Origin: Clostridium_X cadaveris
GTDB taxonomy: Bacteria; Bacillota; Clostridia; Clostridiales; Clostridiaceae
Assembly: GCF_039521325.1 (NCBI RefSeq)
Contig: NZ_BAAACD010000024.1
Direction: 5' to 3' (one strand)
Length of the DNA stretch: 64,000 nucleotides
Shown in pieces: positions 34,897 to 44,150 of this stretch. The notes beneath the pieces are model-generated. The model was not told where the DNA came from and did no database searches. It saw only the letters and a program-made list of their open reading frames with translations. Made by a program: the position numbers and the translations under genes. The stretch's first letter is position 1. Every line of letters starts with the position of its first letter.

Positions 34897-35790
34897 CTAT
34901 TCAAGAAGTCTCTTTTCTAGTATTTGATTTATATCAAAGTTTTCTATCTGCAAATAATATTCTGCACAATCTAACAATGCTCTCATAGGTACTGTTCCTA
35001 TTACTTCACTTCCTACTACTGGAACCCCATATCTTTTAGCTTCCATCTTTACCATTTCAAATGCTCTATAAACTGATGTCTTTTCATAATTTACAAGATT
35101 CATAGAAACTTGTACAATATTTCTTTCTTCAAGCTTTAATCCTATAGCTTTCACAAAACGCAATCCGCCGCCTATAAATCTAACTTTCTTTGCTATAGCT
35201 TTTGCTATTTCCACATCATTTGTGCCAAGATTTACATTAAAAGCTACAAGAGGAACTCTTGCACCTATTGCTGAACAACCACTCTTTATGTTCATAACTT
35301 GAGGTCCAAAATCAGGTTTCCAGTTTTCTCCTGAAATCTTTTCAAAGAAACCTTCATATTGACCTTTTCTTATGTCTGCAAGATTTTTTCTTTCAGGCTT
35401 TGTTGCAGCCTCTTCATATAGATATACTGGAATATCTAATTTTCCAAATTCCTCTGCAACTTCTTTAGCTAATTCTATACATTCTTCCATTGTTATATCT
35501 GATACAGGAGTAAATGGTATCACATCAACTGCTCCCATTCTTGGGTGAGCTCCTTGATGTTTAGACATATCTATAAGTCCTATAGCAACCTTAGAGGCAT
35601 TTAATACTGCTTCCTTTATTTTCTCAGGAGCTCCTATCATTGTAATAACGCTTCTGTTATGGTCCTCATCACTTGAATAGTCTAATAGTTTTACACCGTC
35701 TATTTTTCTAACTTCATCAACTATTTTTTCGACTACTTCTTTATTTCTGCCTTCACTAAAATTAGGTACACATTCAACTAGTTTTGCCAT
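34897..35790 (-). CDS. ftcD: Glutamate formimidoyltransferase
   Basis: Transfers the formimino group of formiminoglutamate to tetrahydrofolate in histidine degradation. The 297 residues include ECVPNFSEGRNKEVVEKIV near 6, LLDYSSDEDHNRSVITMIG near 35-53 and HQGAHPRMGAVDVIPFTPV near 77-95. AGGAGGAA precedes the ATG. It is transcribed with fchA. hutU and hutI, which make its substrate, are not in the window. Confidence 0.94.
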   Translation of the reverse strand: MAKLVECVPNFSEGRNKEVVEKIVDEVRKIDGVKLLDYSSDEDHNRSVITMIGAPEKIKEAVLNASKVAIGLIDMSKHQGAHPRMGAVDVIPFTPVSDITMEECIELAKEVAEEFGKLDIPVYLYEEAATKPERKNLADIRKGQYEGFFEKISGENWKPDFGPQVMNIKSGCSAIGARVPLVAFNVNLGTNDVEIAKAIAKKVRFIGGGLRFVKAIGLKLEERNIVQVSMNLVNYEKTSVYRAFEMVKMEAKRYGVPVVGSEVIGTVPMRALLDCAEYYLQIENFDINQILEKRLLE

Positions 35791-35853
35791 GATTCATTCC
35801 TCCTCAATTCTCAAAACTTAATTTTATATTTGTTTAATGCTAAATTCCTCTTA

Positions 35854-35885
35854 ATTATATCTTCCATACATCAACAAAACGTCTA
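35854..35885 (-). promoter_or_regulatory. Promoter of ftcD-fchA with SARP-type direct repeats
   Basis: Minus strand: TAGACGT (35879-35885), four bases, TTGATGT (35868-35874), eight bases, TATAAT (35854-35859). No -35 consensus is needed in this layout. The same arrangement is found before hutH. Confidence 0.65.
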
Positions 35886-35958
35886 TTTTTTGTATTTATT
35901 AAATATTTAACCATTTACAACAGCCTTTTTATAGACGCTGAGTTCTTAATAAAATAGT

Positions 35959-36007
35959 AAAAGACCGCATCAATGCCAAGCACTCCGAGCATTGATGCAG
36001 TCCTTTT
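35959..36007 (-). terminator. Terminator of hutH
   Basis: Minus-strand GACTGCATCAATGC pairs with GCATTGATGCGGTC, followed by TTTTACTATTTT, 50 bases after the hutH stop codon. It separates hutH from ftcD. Confidence 0.85.
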
Positions 36008-36057
36008 ATAATATAGTTTAATATAAAATATTTACTTATACATCTATATACTAATCT

Positions 36058-37605
36058 TTAATATTCTAAAGCTATTTTTTCTTCTACAGATTCTAATAAA
36101 GAACCACTTTCTATAAGTTCCGTAGCCTTGTCAAGGTATTTGTACATTTCTATGTCTTTATCATTTTCAATAAAATCTATAGATTGTCGTACAACCTTAT
36201 ATGCTTCACTAGTTCCCTTGCCAAGTCTCATATTATCTTCTTTTCTAAAGTCTATTGCCTGACATGCAGCCATTATTTCTGTAGCTACAACTCTTTCTGC
36301 ATTCTTTATTATATCTCTAGCAGTCCTTGCAGCTATTGTTCCCATACTTACGAGGTCTTCCTGATTTGCTGATGATGGAATTGAGTCTACTGATGCAGGA
36401 TGAGCAAGTATTTTATTTTCCGATACTAATGCAGCTGCAGCATATTGAGTTATCATAAACCCAGAGTTTAGTCCTCCATGCTTAGCAAGAAAAGCTGGTA
36501 AATCATTTAATTGATGGTTTATAAGTCTTTCAAGTCTTCTCTCAGATACATCTGCAATTTCAGCTGCCCCGATACCTAAGAAGTCAAAACTTAATGCCAT
36601 AGGTTCACCATGGAAATTCCCCCCTGATATTACATCGCCTTCTCTTGTTATTATAGGATTATCTGTAACAGAGTTTATTTCTATTTCAACTTTATTCTTA
36701 ACATAATTTATTGTATCTTTGCTTGCCCCATGAATTTGTGGCACACATCTTATAGAATAAGCATCCTGTACCCTAAGTTGTCCTTGACGTGTTACATAAG
36801 TACTTTCATCTACTAATTTTAATATATTTCTAGCAGTAGCTAATTGACCTTCATGTGCTCTTATTATATGGATTCTTTCATCAAAAGCATCTGTTATACC
36901 TCTTAAAGCTTCCATAGTTAATGCTGCTGCAATGTCGCTTACTTTTAAAAGCTTTATTGCATCATAAGTTGCTAATGCTCCGGCAGCTGTGAGTACCTGA
37001 GTACCATTTATAAGAGCAAGCCCTTCCTTTGCATCTAATTCTATTACAGGTATCCCAGCTCTATCCATAGCCTCTTTTCCTTGTAGAATCTCACCATTAT
37101 ATTCTGCTTCTCCAAGTCCAAGCATAGGAAGAACCATATGAGCAAGAGGAGCTAAATCTCCTGATGCTCCTAAAGACCCCTTTTCAGGTATTAATGGATG
37201 TACTCCTTTATTAAGCATATCTATCAATGTGTTTAAAGTTTCTAATCTTATTCCTGAATATCCTTTAGATAATGCATTGGCTCTAGCAACCATTATCGCT
37301 CTTACAGTATCTTTTGGAAATTTAGGACCATAACCACAAGCATGTGATCTTATAAGATTTTCTTGAAGACTTTTACAGTCTTCTTTTGATATAGTTACAT
37401 TACAAAATTCTCCGAAACCTGTAGTTACCCCATATACAGTTTTCCCATTTTCAACTATGTCATCTATAATTTTTCTTGAAGCTAAAACATTCTTTATGGC
37501 TTCTTCACTAAGAGATACTTTTAGTCCCCTTCTAGCTACTGACACCATATCTTCTAAAGTTAAATCGTTTCCATTTAAAATAATTTCCTTTAGCTCTTTC
37601 ATCAT
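36058..37605 (-). CDS. hutH: Histidine ammonia-lyase
   Basis: Removes ammonia from histidine to give urocanate, using the self-made MIO group. The 515 residues carry the MIO triad ASG in GSLGASGDLAPLAHM near 144, YGVTTGFGEFCN near 59-70, and NGTQVLTAAGA near 199. A GGGGGG site precedes two adjacent ATGs. It has its own terminator, so it is a single-gene unit, with the large SARP-type regulator upstream in the same direction. The promoter has the repeat box described separately. Confidence 0.96.
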   Translation of the reverse strand: MMKELKEIILNGNDLTLEDMVSVARRGLKVSLSEEAIKNVLASRKIIDDIVENGKTVYGVTTGFGEFCNVTISKEDCKSLQENLIRSHACGYGPKFPKDTVRAIMVARANALSKGYSGIRLETLNTLIDMLNKGVHPLIPEKGSLGASGDLAPLAHMVLPMLGLGEAEYNGEILQGKEAMDRAGIPVIELDAKEGLALINGTQVLTAAGALATYDAIKLLKVSDIAAALTMEALRGITDAFDERIHIIRAHEGQLATARNILKLVDESTYVTRQGQLRVQDAYSIRCVPQIHGASKDTINYVKNKVEIEINSVTDNPIITREGDVISGGNFHGEPMALSFDFLGIGAAEIADVSERRLERLINHQLNDLPAFLAKHGGLNSGFMITQYAAAALVSENKILAHPASVDSIPSSANQEDLVSMGTIAARTARDIIKNAERVVATEIMAACQAIDFRKEDNMRLGKGTSEAYKVVRQSIDFIENDKDIEMYKYLDKATELIESGSLLESVEEKIALEY

Positions 37606-37718
37606 TATTTCCCCCCTGTGTAAAGATATAAATGTTTATGCCCTGACTTATTTGCAATATGGTAACTAATCTTCTTACTATATAATTTTATTTATATATG
37701 TCTTTTTATTTTATTATA

Positions 37719-37750
37719 ATTATATCAATACTTCGTCAGCTTATCGTCTA
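37719..37750 (-). promoter_or_regulatory. hutH promoter with SARP-type direct repeats
   Basis: Minus strand: TAGACGA (37744-37750), four bases, CTGACGA (37733-37739), eight bases, TATAAT (37719-37724). The GACG cores repeat with an 11-bp period. Confidence 0.7.
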
Positions 37751-37893
37751 TTTACATATTTTAAAAAATATATTTATTTTTACAATTTATAACTTTACTT
37801 CAATAAAGCAGACCTATCTTTCTCTATTTTTTCTATGTATTTTTATATTTTATTAAATATTGAAGGCAATAAATTAGATTTATTGCCTCCAAA

Positions 37894-37911
37894 ACGTCTA
37901 CAAAACGTCTA
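37894..37911 (-). repeat. Exact 11-bp tandem repeat of the TAGACGT motif
   Basis: TAGACGTTTTG occurs twice in tandem on the minus strand, five bases after the SARP-type gene's stop codon. It matches the hutH and ftcD boxes but has no TATAAT eight bases on. Confidence 0.75.
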
Positions 37912-37916
37912 TAACT

Positions 37917-40900
37917 TTATATATTTTTTCTCATACTATTAATGACTTCTATCTCATAGTTATCTCTAGAATTCTTCAAAAAACTTATTCCTTCTTCACA
38001 ATAATAATCTTTATCTTTATTCAAATATCTAAGAAATACTTTATTAAGAGCTTCATTTTTTTCCATGCTCATTCGTATTTCTGCTTTCACTCTGAATACT
38101 ATGCCAACTTCATGTGGATTTCTTATCTTCTGGGAATGCATATCTGCACTTTTTAAATATTTAAGGGCTTCATTATATTTCCCTTCTTTTACATAAAGTA
38201 ATGACATAAAAGCTTCGACTATAGAACGTCTCCATATTGAATCATATTGTTTGTAAAGACTAAATGCCTTTTCAAAATATTCCTTCGATCTTTTGTAATC
38301 ACCCATATCAAATGCTGCCTGACCTGCATTTATATTAAAAACAGATAAACTGCTAAGAGCTTTCTTATCTTCACATATCGCTATAGCTTTATCATAATAC
38401 TTTATTGCTTCAGAGAATTTCATATTAACACGTCTTATTTCACCAATATAGTTATATGCCGCTGCTATATTAAGTGAATATCTATCAGCAACTTCTTTTG
38501 TTATATTAAATATACTTATAGATTCATTTAAAAGTTCTTCAGCTTGCTTATATTCTCCACACATTATCTTGTATAGTCCCTTTAATCTCAAAAGAATCCC
38601 TGTTTCCTTATGATAGTTACACTCAACAGCTAAATTTAGAGCAAGGCTTACATACTTCATCATAACTTCTATATTATTTGTTTGTATACAATAATATATT
38701 ATTTGTTTGTATCCCTCTAGTGCATAGTCTCTATCCCCTATTTCAATGGACTTTTCAATCATATCCTGGATAATACTTGTCCCTTCTTCGTAGTCACCTT
38801 CTCTTATTAAATATCTGCCCTTCATATGAAGAAAAGCTATTTCGATTTCTTTAATTTCTTCATTACTACCTTCTTTTTTCTTAACTTCTTTTAATACTTT
38901 TTCTATGTCTTTCAATGATGAAATTGTTTGTTTTTTGCTGAAATAAGCACCCTTATATCCATCTGATTCATGACTATTTACTATAGGAAAAAGTTCGTGA
39001 CTAAAATTCAAATAATAATTTAAGCTTTTTATCTTATAATTTAATGCTTCGATATCATTTCCAGCATTAGTGTAATGATATATAAGTTTATGGTACATGT
39101 TTATATCGCCTTTATTATTTTTTAAAGTTTTTTCCAGTAGTTTTGCTATTTTATTGTGAAGTATTTTTTTTCTTCCTTCTGACTGCTTTAAATACACAAA
39201 CTCTCTCAGTTTTTGGTGCGTGAATTTAAAGCTTACAGTTCCATTTTCAGTAATATCTTTTAGTATAAATTTATGTTCAAGTTCTTCTATTATATCCATA
39301 AGTTCAAGTTCTTCTTTTCCCGTGAGTTTTATAAGTATGTCTATATTTATCTCATCAAAAAATAATGAAGCTATATTTAATATCTTCCTTCCTTCTTCTG
39401 ATACATCTAAAAATCTGCTTTTTAAAACATCCTGCATTTTAGAAGACATTATGTTTATATCATTGCCTGATTTTATAGCATTCAGATACTCATTTATAAA
39501 AAAGGCATTTCCTTCTGTTTCATCGTACATTTTCTTTATTAGTTCTTTAGTAATTTTATAATTTGGCACAGAGCATCTTATAAGATCTTCCATCTCTTCC
39601 CTAGTAAAACGATTAAGATTTAAGGTTATAACCTTATTATAATTATTCATTGAAGTCATAAATCCATCCACATTTTCGTCATATTCATTTCTGCAAGTTG
39701 CTATAAATATTATGTTACTTCTATATTGATGAAATATTATACTGCTTAAAAGTGATAAGCTCATTGCATCCATCCATTGTATGTCTTCAAATACAAATAT
39801 TACTTTTTTCTTTTCTGTAACCTTTTTTAAGAGCTCAACAAGAGCATCTCCTACCACTTCATATTTTAGCGTATCTATGTTTTCTATAAGCTTTATATTG
39901 CTATTTTCCCCGCTCTTATAAATCTCTGGAAATATTGCCGAAATTATATGAGTCCAAATGGTCGGTATACTTATATTCTCACTTTCTATGGTCTCTGATA
40001 ACTTTGATATTATGCTATTCCAAGTTTTTAACAGATATACTTTCTCTACTTGATAGCATTCAGCTTGAAATATATACACATCATCTTCTATAGATGAGAT
40101 AAATTTTTCTTTTAAAGCAGTTTTTCCTACTCCTGCCTCTCCTATTATAATTACAGATTTACCCTCTTTATCAGCAAGAAAATTCCGAAAATTCTTTTTC
40201 AAAAATTGCATTTCTGTTTTTCTTCCGTAGAAATTCGTATTTTTTTCATCTTTTAAGCTTTCTTCTTTTAAGGTTAAATTCTCCAAAATTTCATTTAATA
40301 TATTTCTTGTTTCCTCATCTGGGGCAATTCCAAGTTCCTGCATTAAAATTCCTGATAGTTTATCATAAACCTTTAACGCTTTTTCATATTTTCTGTTTTC
40401 TTTATAAAACAACATGAGGGTTCTATATGCCTTTTCATCAAACTCATCCAATTGTATTAAAAGTTTCGCATATTTTTCTATGTCTATATTTATAAATCCT
40501 TGCTTTGAATTGTTTATATAATAATACAATTTGTTGCGGTATGTTTCTTTAAAATGCTCTCTCATTTTTATAGTCCACTCTTCAAAACATTGAGCATTTT
40601 TTACAAAAAACCCCTGCAAAAATTCTCCTTTATAAAATTCAAGACAATTATCTTCTGAATTAATAAAATCATCTACATCTGTTTTGATTTCAAGCTGAGT
40701 GTTTAGCATCACTATGGATTTTTTAGGTGATATAAGTACTTCTTCACCAAAGGATTTTTTTATCTTATAAATAGCATTCCTTAAATTCTTCTTTGCTGTA
40801 TTATCCTCTTCATCGGGCCACAAAAGTCCAGCAAGTTCATCACGGCTACACTGTTTATTCACTAATAAGTAATAAAATAACGCCTTAACCTTATTATAAG

Positions 40901-41009
40901 GAAAAAGTATTTCTTCTTTATCCTTCATAATTATAGGAGTTCCAAATAACTTTCCATATATAACGCCCACTCCAATTCCCCCCATTATTTTATATGACTT
41001 TATGTTCAT
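37917..41009 (-). CDS. Large SARP/BTAD-type transcriptional regulator with AAA ATPase and TPR repeats
   Basis: 1030 residues. The N-terminal winged helix (about 17-105, YNKVKALFYYLLVNKQ...LLWPD...NLRNAIYKIKK) is of the OmpR/SARP kind, and a BTAD helical domain follows (about 110-245). A P-loop ATPase module has GEAGVGKTALKEKF near 290 and VIFVFEDIQWMDAMSL near 405, and the C-terminal half is TPR-like repeats. This is the AfsR/large-SARP architecture, which activates promoters by binding direct repeats. The start is uncertain: ATG 41009 lacks a ribosome site, and GTG 40970, after GGGGGA, fits family alignments better. Its neighbours hutH and ftcD carry matching repeat boxes, so it is the likely activator of histidine breakdown. 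Confidence 0.83.
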   Translation of the reverse strand: MNIKSYKIMGGIGVGVIYGKLFGTPIIMKDKEEILFPYNKVKALFYYLLVNKQCSRDELAGLLWPDEEDNTAKKNLRNAIYKIKKSFGEEVLISPKKSIVMLNTQLEIKTDVDDFINSEDNCLEFYKGEFLQGFFVKNAQCFEEWTIKMREHFKETYRNKLYYYINNSKQGFINIDIEKYAKLLIQLDEFDEKAYRTLMLFYKENRKYEKALKVYDKLSGILMQELGIAPDEETRNILNEILENLTLKEESLKDEKNTNFYGRKTEMQFLKKNFRNFLADKEGKSVIIIGEAGVGKTALKEKFISSIEDDVYIFQAECYQVEKVYLLKTWNSIISKLSETIESENISIPTIWTHIISAIFPEIYKSGENSNIKLIENIDTLKYEVVGDALVELLKKVTEKKKVIFVFEDIQWMDAMSLSLLSSIIFHQYRSNIIFIATCRNEYDENVDGFMTSMNNYNKVITLNLNRFTREEMEDLIRCSVPNYKITKELIKKMYDETEGNAFFINEYLNAIKSGNDINIMSSKMQDVLKSRFLDVSEEGRKILNIASLFFDEINIDILIKLTGKEELELMDIIEELEHKFILKDITENGTVSFKFTHQKLREFVYLKQSEGRKKILHNKIAKLLEKTLKNNKGDINMYHKLIYHYTNAGNDIEALNYKIKSLNYYLNFSHELFPIVNSHESDGYKGAYFSKKQTISSLKDIEKVLKEVKKKEGSNEEIKEIEIAFLHMKGRYLIREGDYEEGTSIIQDMIEKSIEIGDRDYALEGYKQIIYYCIQTNNIEVMMKYVSLALNLAVECNYHKETGILLRLKGLYKIMCGEYKQAEELLNESISIFNITKEVADRYSLNIAAAYNYIGEIRRVNMKFSEAIKYYDKAIAICEDKKALSSLSVFNINAGQAAFDMGDYKRSKEYFEKAFSLYKQYDSIWRRSIVEAFMSLLYVKEGKYNEALKYLKSADMHSQKIRNPHEVGIVFRVKAEIRMSMEKNEALNKVFLRYLNKDKDYYCEEGISFLKNSRDNYEIEVINSMRKNI

Positions 41010-41081
41010 TATAATATATAAATTTTTCCTTGTAAAATCCGTGCCTTTATTGTAAGAACCTACTAGTAGTTTTATATAAAA

Positions 41082-41114
41082 AAAGATGATTTCTGGATAC
41101 AGAAATCATCTTTT
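41082..41114 (-). terminator. Terminator of the iron alcohol dehydrogenase gene
   Basis: AAAAGATGATTTCTG pairs with CAGAAATCATCTTTT, followed by TTTTATA on the minus strand. Confidence 0.9.
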
Positions 41115-41137
41115 CATCTACATATATAATTTATATT

Positions 41138-42304
41138 TTAGAAGTTAACCTTAGTTCCATAGTATGTGCATTCAAATAATTTTTCCATTGTGCTGTCATC
41201 TATTGATCTTGGATTAGATCCTGTACATGCATCTAACACAGCATTATGAGCTATAAATTCTTTGTTTGCAAGGAAATCTTCTTCAGTTATACCATATTCT
41301 TTCATGCTATGAGGTATTTCTAAAGCATCATTTAATCCATTTATCATATCGATTAATGAATCAGTAAGCTCAGCATCAGTTTCTCCTTTTAATTTTAATG
41401 CTCTAGCTATATCAGCGTATCTATCTTCACATTCAGTTCTATTGTATTGAATTACATATGGTAAAAATATAGCATTAGCGCATCCATGAGGAATGTGGAA
41501 TACAGCACCAGTCTTGTGAGCCATAGAGTGAACTATTCCAAGTAATGCATTTGAGAATGCCATTCCAGCTAGACATTGAGCTTCATGCATCAAGTTTCTA
41601 GCTTCTTCATCTCCACTAAATGAATTTATAAGGTTAGCCTTTACCATTTCTATAGCCTTCATTGCTAGTGGGTCTGAGAAATTTGATCTAAGTGATGCAG
41701 TATATGCTTCTATAGCATGAGTTAATGCATCCATTCCAGTATGTGCAACTAACTTTTTAGGCATAGTTTGAGCTAAGTCTGGGTCAACTATAGCTATGTC
41801 TGGAGTTATATTGAAATCTGCTAAAGGATATTTTATTTTTGCTTTGTAATCAGTTATAACTGAGAAAGCTGTAACTTCAGTAGCTGTACCACTTGTAGAT
41901 GGAATTGCTACGAATTTAGCCTTTTGTCTTAATTCTGGTAGTCCAAAAGGTACTACTGCTTGTTCAAAAGTGAATTCTGGGTATTCATAGAAAATCCACA
42001 TAGCTTTTGCTGCATCTATTGGAGATCCTCCACCCATTGCTACTATATAGTCTGGTTCAAAGCTTCTCATAGCTTCTGCACCCTTCATAACTGTTTCTAC
42101 TGATGGGTCTGGTTCAACACCTTCAAATATCATTGTTTCCATTCCAGCTTCTTTTAAATAACTATCAACCTTATCTAAAAATCCAAATCTCTTCATGGAG
42201 CCGCCACCAACAACGATGATTGCTTTTTTTCCCTTTAATGTCTTTAATACTTCAATTGATCCCTTTCCATGATATATGTCTCTTGGTAATGTAAAACGTG
42301 CCAT
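41138..42304 (-). CDS. Iron-containing alcohol dehydrogenase
   Basis: 388 residues of the class III Fe-ADH family, reducing an aldehyde to an alcohol. The NAD(P) loop MGGGSPIDAAKAMW is near 95-108, and STSGTATEVTAFSVITD near 137-153 is the family signature. Metal ligands lie in GMDALTHAIEAY (near 192), HSMAHKTGAVFHIPHG (near 262-277). It is closer to the AdhE C-terminal half than to the clostridial BdhAB. Expression should depend on sigma-54: the gene has a perfect -24/-12 promoter and a linked activator gene. The natural substrate is not decided by the sequence. Confidence 0.93.
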   Translation of the reverse strand: MARFTLPRDIYHGKGSIEVLKTLKGKKAIIVVGGGSMKRFGFLDKVDSYLKEAGMETMIFEGVEPDPSVETVMKGAEAMRSFEPDYIVAMGGGSPIDAAKAMWIFYEYPEFTFEQAVVPFGLPELRQKAKFVAIPSTSGTATEVTAFSVITDYKAKIKYPLADFNITPDIAIVDPDLAQTMPKKLVAHTGMDALTHAIEAYTASLRSNFSDPLAMKAIEMVKANLINSFSGDEEARNLMHEAQCLAGMAFSNALLGIVHSMAHKTGAVFHIPHGCANAIFLPYVIQYNRTECEDRYADIARALKLKGETDAELTDSLIDMINGLNDALEIPHSMKEYGITEEDFLANKEFIAHNAVLDACTGSNPRSIDDSTMEKLFECTYYGTKVNF

Positions 42305-42360
42305 TTTGACAACCTCCCCATATATAAATTATATTGTTATTTTATTAACATATATTTATA

Positions 42361-42378
42361 TAGCAAAATTTGTGCCAA
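42361..42378 (-). promoter_or_regulatory. Sigma-54 (-24/-12) promoter of the alcohol dehydrogenase gene
   Basis: Minus strand TTGGCACAAATTTTGCTA matches TGGCAC-N5-TTGC exactly, with the invariant GG and GC. It is 57 bases before the ATG. Confidence 0.9.
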
Positions 42379-42427
42379 TTTTAACAACCTTAAAACATAT
42401 GGTCTTGTGATTTTTTGCACAAATATG

Positions 42428-42496
42428 TGTCCTAAAATAATACGCTTCTTTCCAGATTTAATTGTATCATTTTAGGACATGTATCAAATTAAGACA
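42428..42496. promoter_or_regulatory. Three upstream activator repeats for the sigma-54 promoter
   Basis: Three 17-bp copies of a TGT-N11-ACA motif: 42428-42444 (TGTCCTAAAATAATACG, plus strand), 42463-42479 and 42480-42496 (TGTCCTAAAATGATACA and TGTCTTAATTTGATACA read on the minus strand, directly abutting). They lie 50-135 bases upstream of the -12/-24 element, where bacterial enhancer sites usually sit, and directly after the activator's stop codon. Confidence 0.75.
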
Positions 42497-42497
42497 C

Positions 42498-44066
42498 TTA
42501 TATGTTATATCTTTTTATTTTAAGATACAATGTATTTCTACTTATTCCCAAACTTTTAGCCGCTTTAGTCATATTTCCACCAAAAAAGAATATTGCTTTC
42601 TCTATCATTTTTCTCTCCATATGTTCTAAAGTGTGCAATGTAATATTTTTTTCACAAACATTTTTAGAATCATTCACATTCTCTTCTATTTCTACATCAA
42701 GCCTAACATTAAAGTTAAAGGCATCATCCAAATTAACATAGCTTTCAATAGAATTTTCTAATTCTCTTATATTTCCTGGCCATTTATAATCAATAAACAG
42801 CTTAAGTAAGTTTCTATCCATTAATGGCAAAGACTTTCCTAATTTATCAGACTTTGATTTTAGAAAATGATTTATTAGCTCTTCAATATCTTTTTTTCTT
42901 TCACGAAGAGGTGGCACAATTATCGGAATAACACAAAGCCTATAGTATAAATCTTCTCTAAAAGTACCATTTTCAATTTCTTTTTTCAGATCTCTATTTG
43001 TTGCAGCTATTATTCTTATGTCTATAGGTATTTCTTTATATCCACCAACTCTCGTTATTCTTCCTTCCTGGAGTACCCTCAAAAGCTTAACCTGCATATC
43101 TAGTGGCATCTCTCCTACTTCATCTAAAAATAATGTTCCTCCATTTGCAGCTTCAAATTTTCCTGCCTTTCCTCCTTTTCTTCCTCCTGTAAAGGCTCCA
43201 TCTTCATATCCAAAAAGCTCACTTTCTATGATATTTGCAGGAATAGCGCCACAGTTAATTGCTACAAACCTATTGTTTCTTCTATAACTATAGTTGTGGA
43301 TTGATTGAGCTAATATTTCTTTTCCTGTACCGCTCTCTCCTTCTATAAGTATAGTAGATGGACTGTTTGCTATTATTTTGCATTTATTTATAACATTTTT
43401 CATTGCTTCACTACTACCTATTATGTTGTCAAAAGTATAGAAAGCACCTGTATTATTTTCTCTAGTCTGATATAAAACTTCATATTTTTTATTCTTGACT
43501 TCTTCTCTTCTCATCTCATCTTCAATTATATTAACACAAAATATAACTACTCCAAGATTTTGATAGTATTTTTTATCACAGCTTCCAGTTAGATTTAATG
43601 TACCTATTATTTTCCCATCTTTATCATGTATAGGAGATGCTAAGCATGTTAGAGTCTGAAAAGCTGTTATATAGTGCTCTGTAGCTGTTATTTGAATAGG
43701 CTTATCTTCTTTAATAGCTGTCCCCATGGCATTAGTGCCTATACTTTCCTCATCCATATAAGCCCCCAAAGTTAAGTTTCTTTTTTTAAATTCATGAAGC
43801 AGATCTTCATTTCCATTTATGTAAAGAATACATCCCTTTTCATCTGTAAGTATGGTTATAAAGTCCTCATTTCCTATGGAAGATTGAAGCATATTTATAT
43901 AAGGCACTGCTACATTTAACAGATTTTCGTTTTCTCGTAAAATTTTATTTAATTCTTGTTCATTTGCAAGTCTTTTATAGAAAGTCCCATCCTTTCTCAC
44001 ACCATAACTTGCACTTCTCCTGTGAGACTCTTTTATAATTAAATCTTTGTTTTCTATAATAATCAC
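42498..44066 (-). CDS. AcoR-like sigma-54-dependent transcriptional activator
   Basis: 522 residues. An N-terminal GAF/PAS-like sensory region (about 50-190, ILTDEKGCILYINGNEDLL and SIGTNAMGTAI) is followed by a sigma-54 AAA domain (Walker A GESGTGKE near 240; GAFTGG loop; GGTLFLDEVGEMPLD). A Fis-type helix-turn-helix at the end reads MTKAAKSLGISRNTLYLKIKRY. The GAFTGG loop has glycine in the last position rather than alanine, a known variant in AcoR-like proteins. It is transcribed toward the alcohol dehydrogenase gene, with the repeat sites between them, so it is its likely activator. Start is GTG, with a close AAGGAT. Confidence 0.92.
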   Translation of the reverse strand: MIIIENKDLIIKESHRRSASYGVRKDGTFYKRLANEQELNKILRENENLLNVAVPYINMLQSSIGNEDFITILTDEKGCILYINGNEDLLHEFKKRNLTLGAYMDEESIGTNAMGTAIKEDKPIQITATEHYITAFQTLTCLASPIHDKDGKIIGTLNLTGSCDKKYYQNLGVVIFCVNIIEDEMRREEVKNKKYEVLYQTRENNTGAFYTFDNIIGSSEAMKNVINKCKIIANSPSTILIEGESGTGKEILAQSIHNYSYRRNNRFVAINCGAIPANIIESELFGYEDGAFTGGRKGGKAGKFEAANGGTLFLDEVGEMPLDMQVKLLRVLQEGRITRVGGYKEIPIDIRIIAATNRDLKKEIENGTFREDLYYRLCVIPIIVPPLRERKKDIEELINHFLKSKSDKLGKSLPLMDRNLLKLFIDYKWPGNIRELENSIESYVNLDDAFNFNVRLDVEIEENVNDSKNVCEKNITLHTLEHMERKMIEKAIFFFGGNMTKAAKSLGISRNTLYLKIKRYNI

Positions 44067-44150
44067 ATCCTTTTTTCAGTGACTTATAATATATAATTTT
44101 AGTTTTTAAACTTATGGCTGTCTATAAGTTTTAATAAGTATGATAAAACT

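Larger units (their letters stand above)
37606..37916 (-). promoter_or_regulatory. 311-base control region between the SARP-type regulator and hutH
   Basis: It contains the hutH promoter box at 37719-37750, a second exact repeat pair at 37894-37911 just after the regulator's stop codon, and a 10-bp hairpin GGCAATAAAT/ATTTATTGCC at 37865-37887 that may end the regulator transcript. The rest is AT-rich and without coding potential. Confidence 0.7.

Noticed and set aside
35932..35938. TAGACGC on the plus strand near the hutH terminator
   Set aside because: A single heptamer without a partner at 11-bp spacing and in no promoter context.
37865..37887. 10-bp perfect hairpin after the SARP-type gene considered as a terminator
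   Set aside because: The following T run is weak, so it is only mentioned within the control region.
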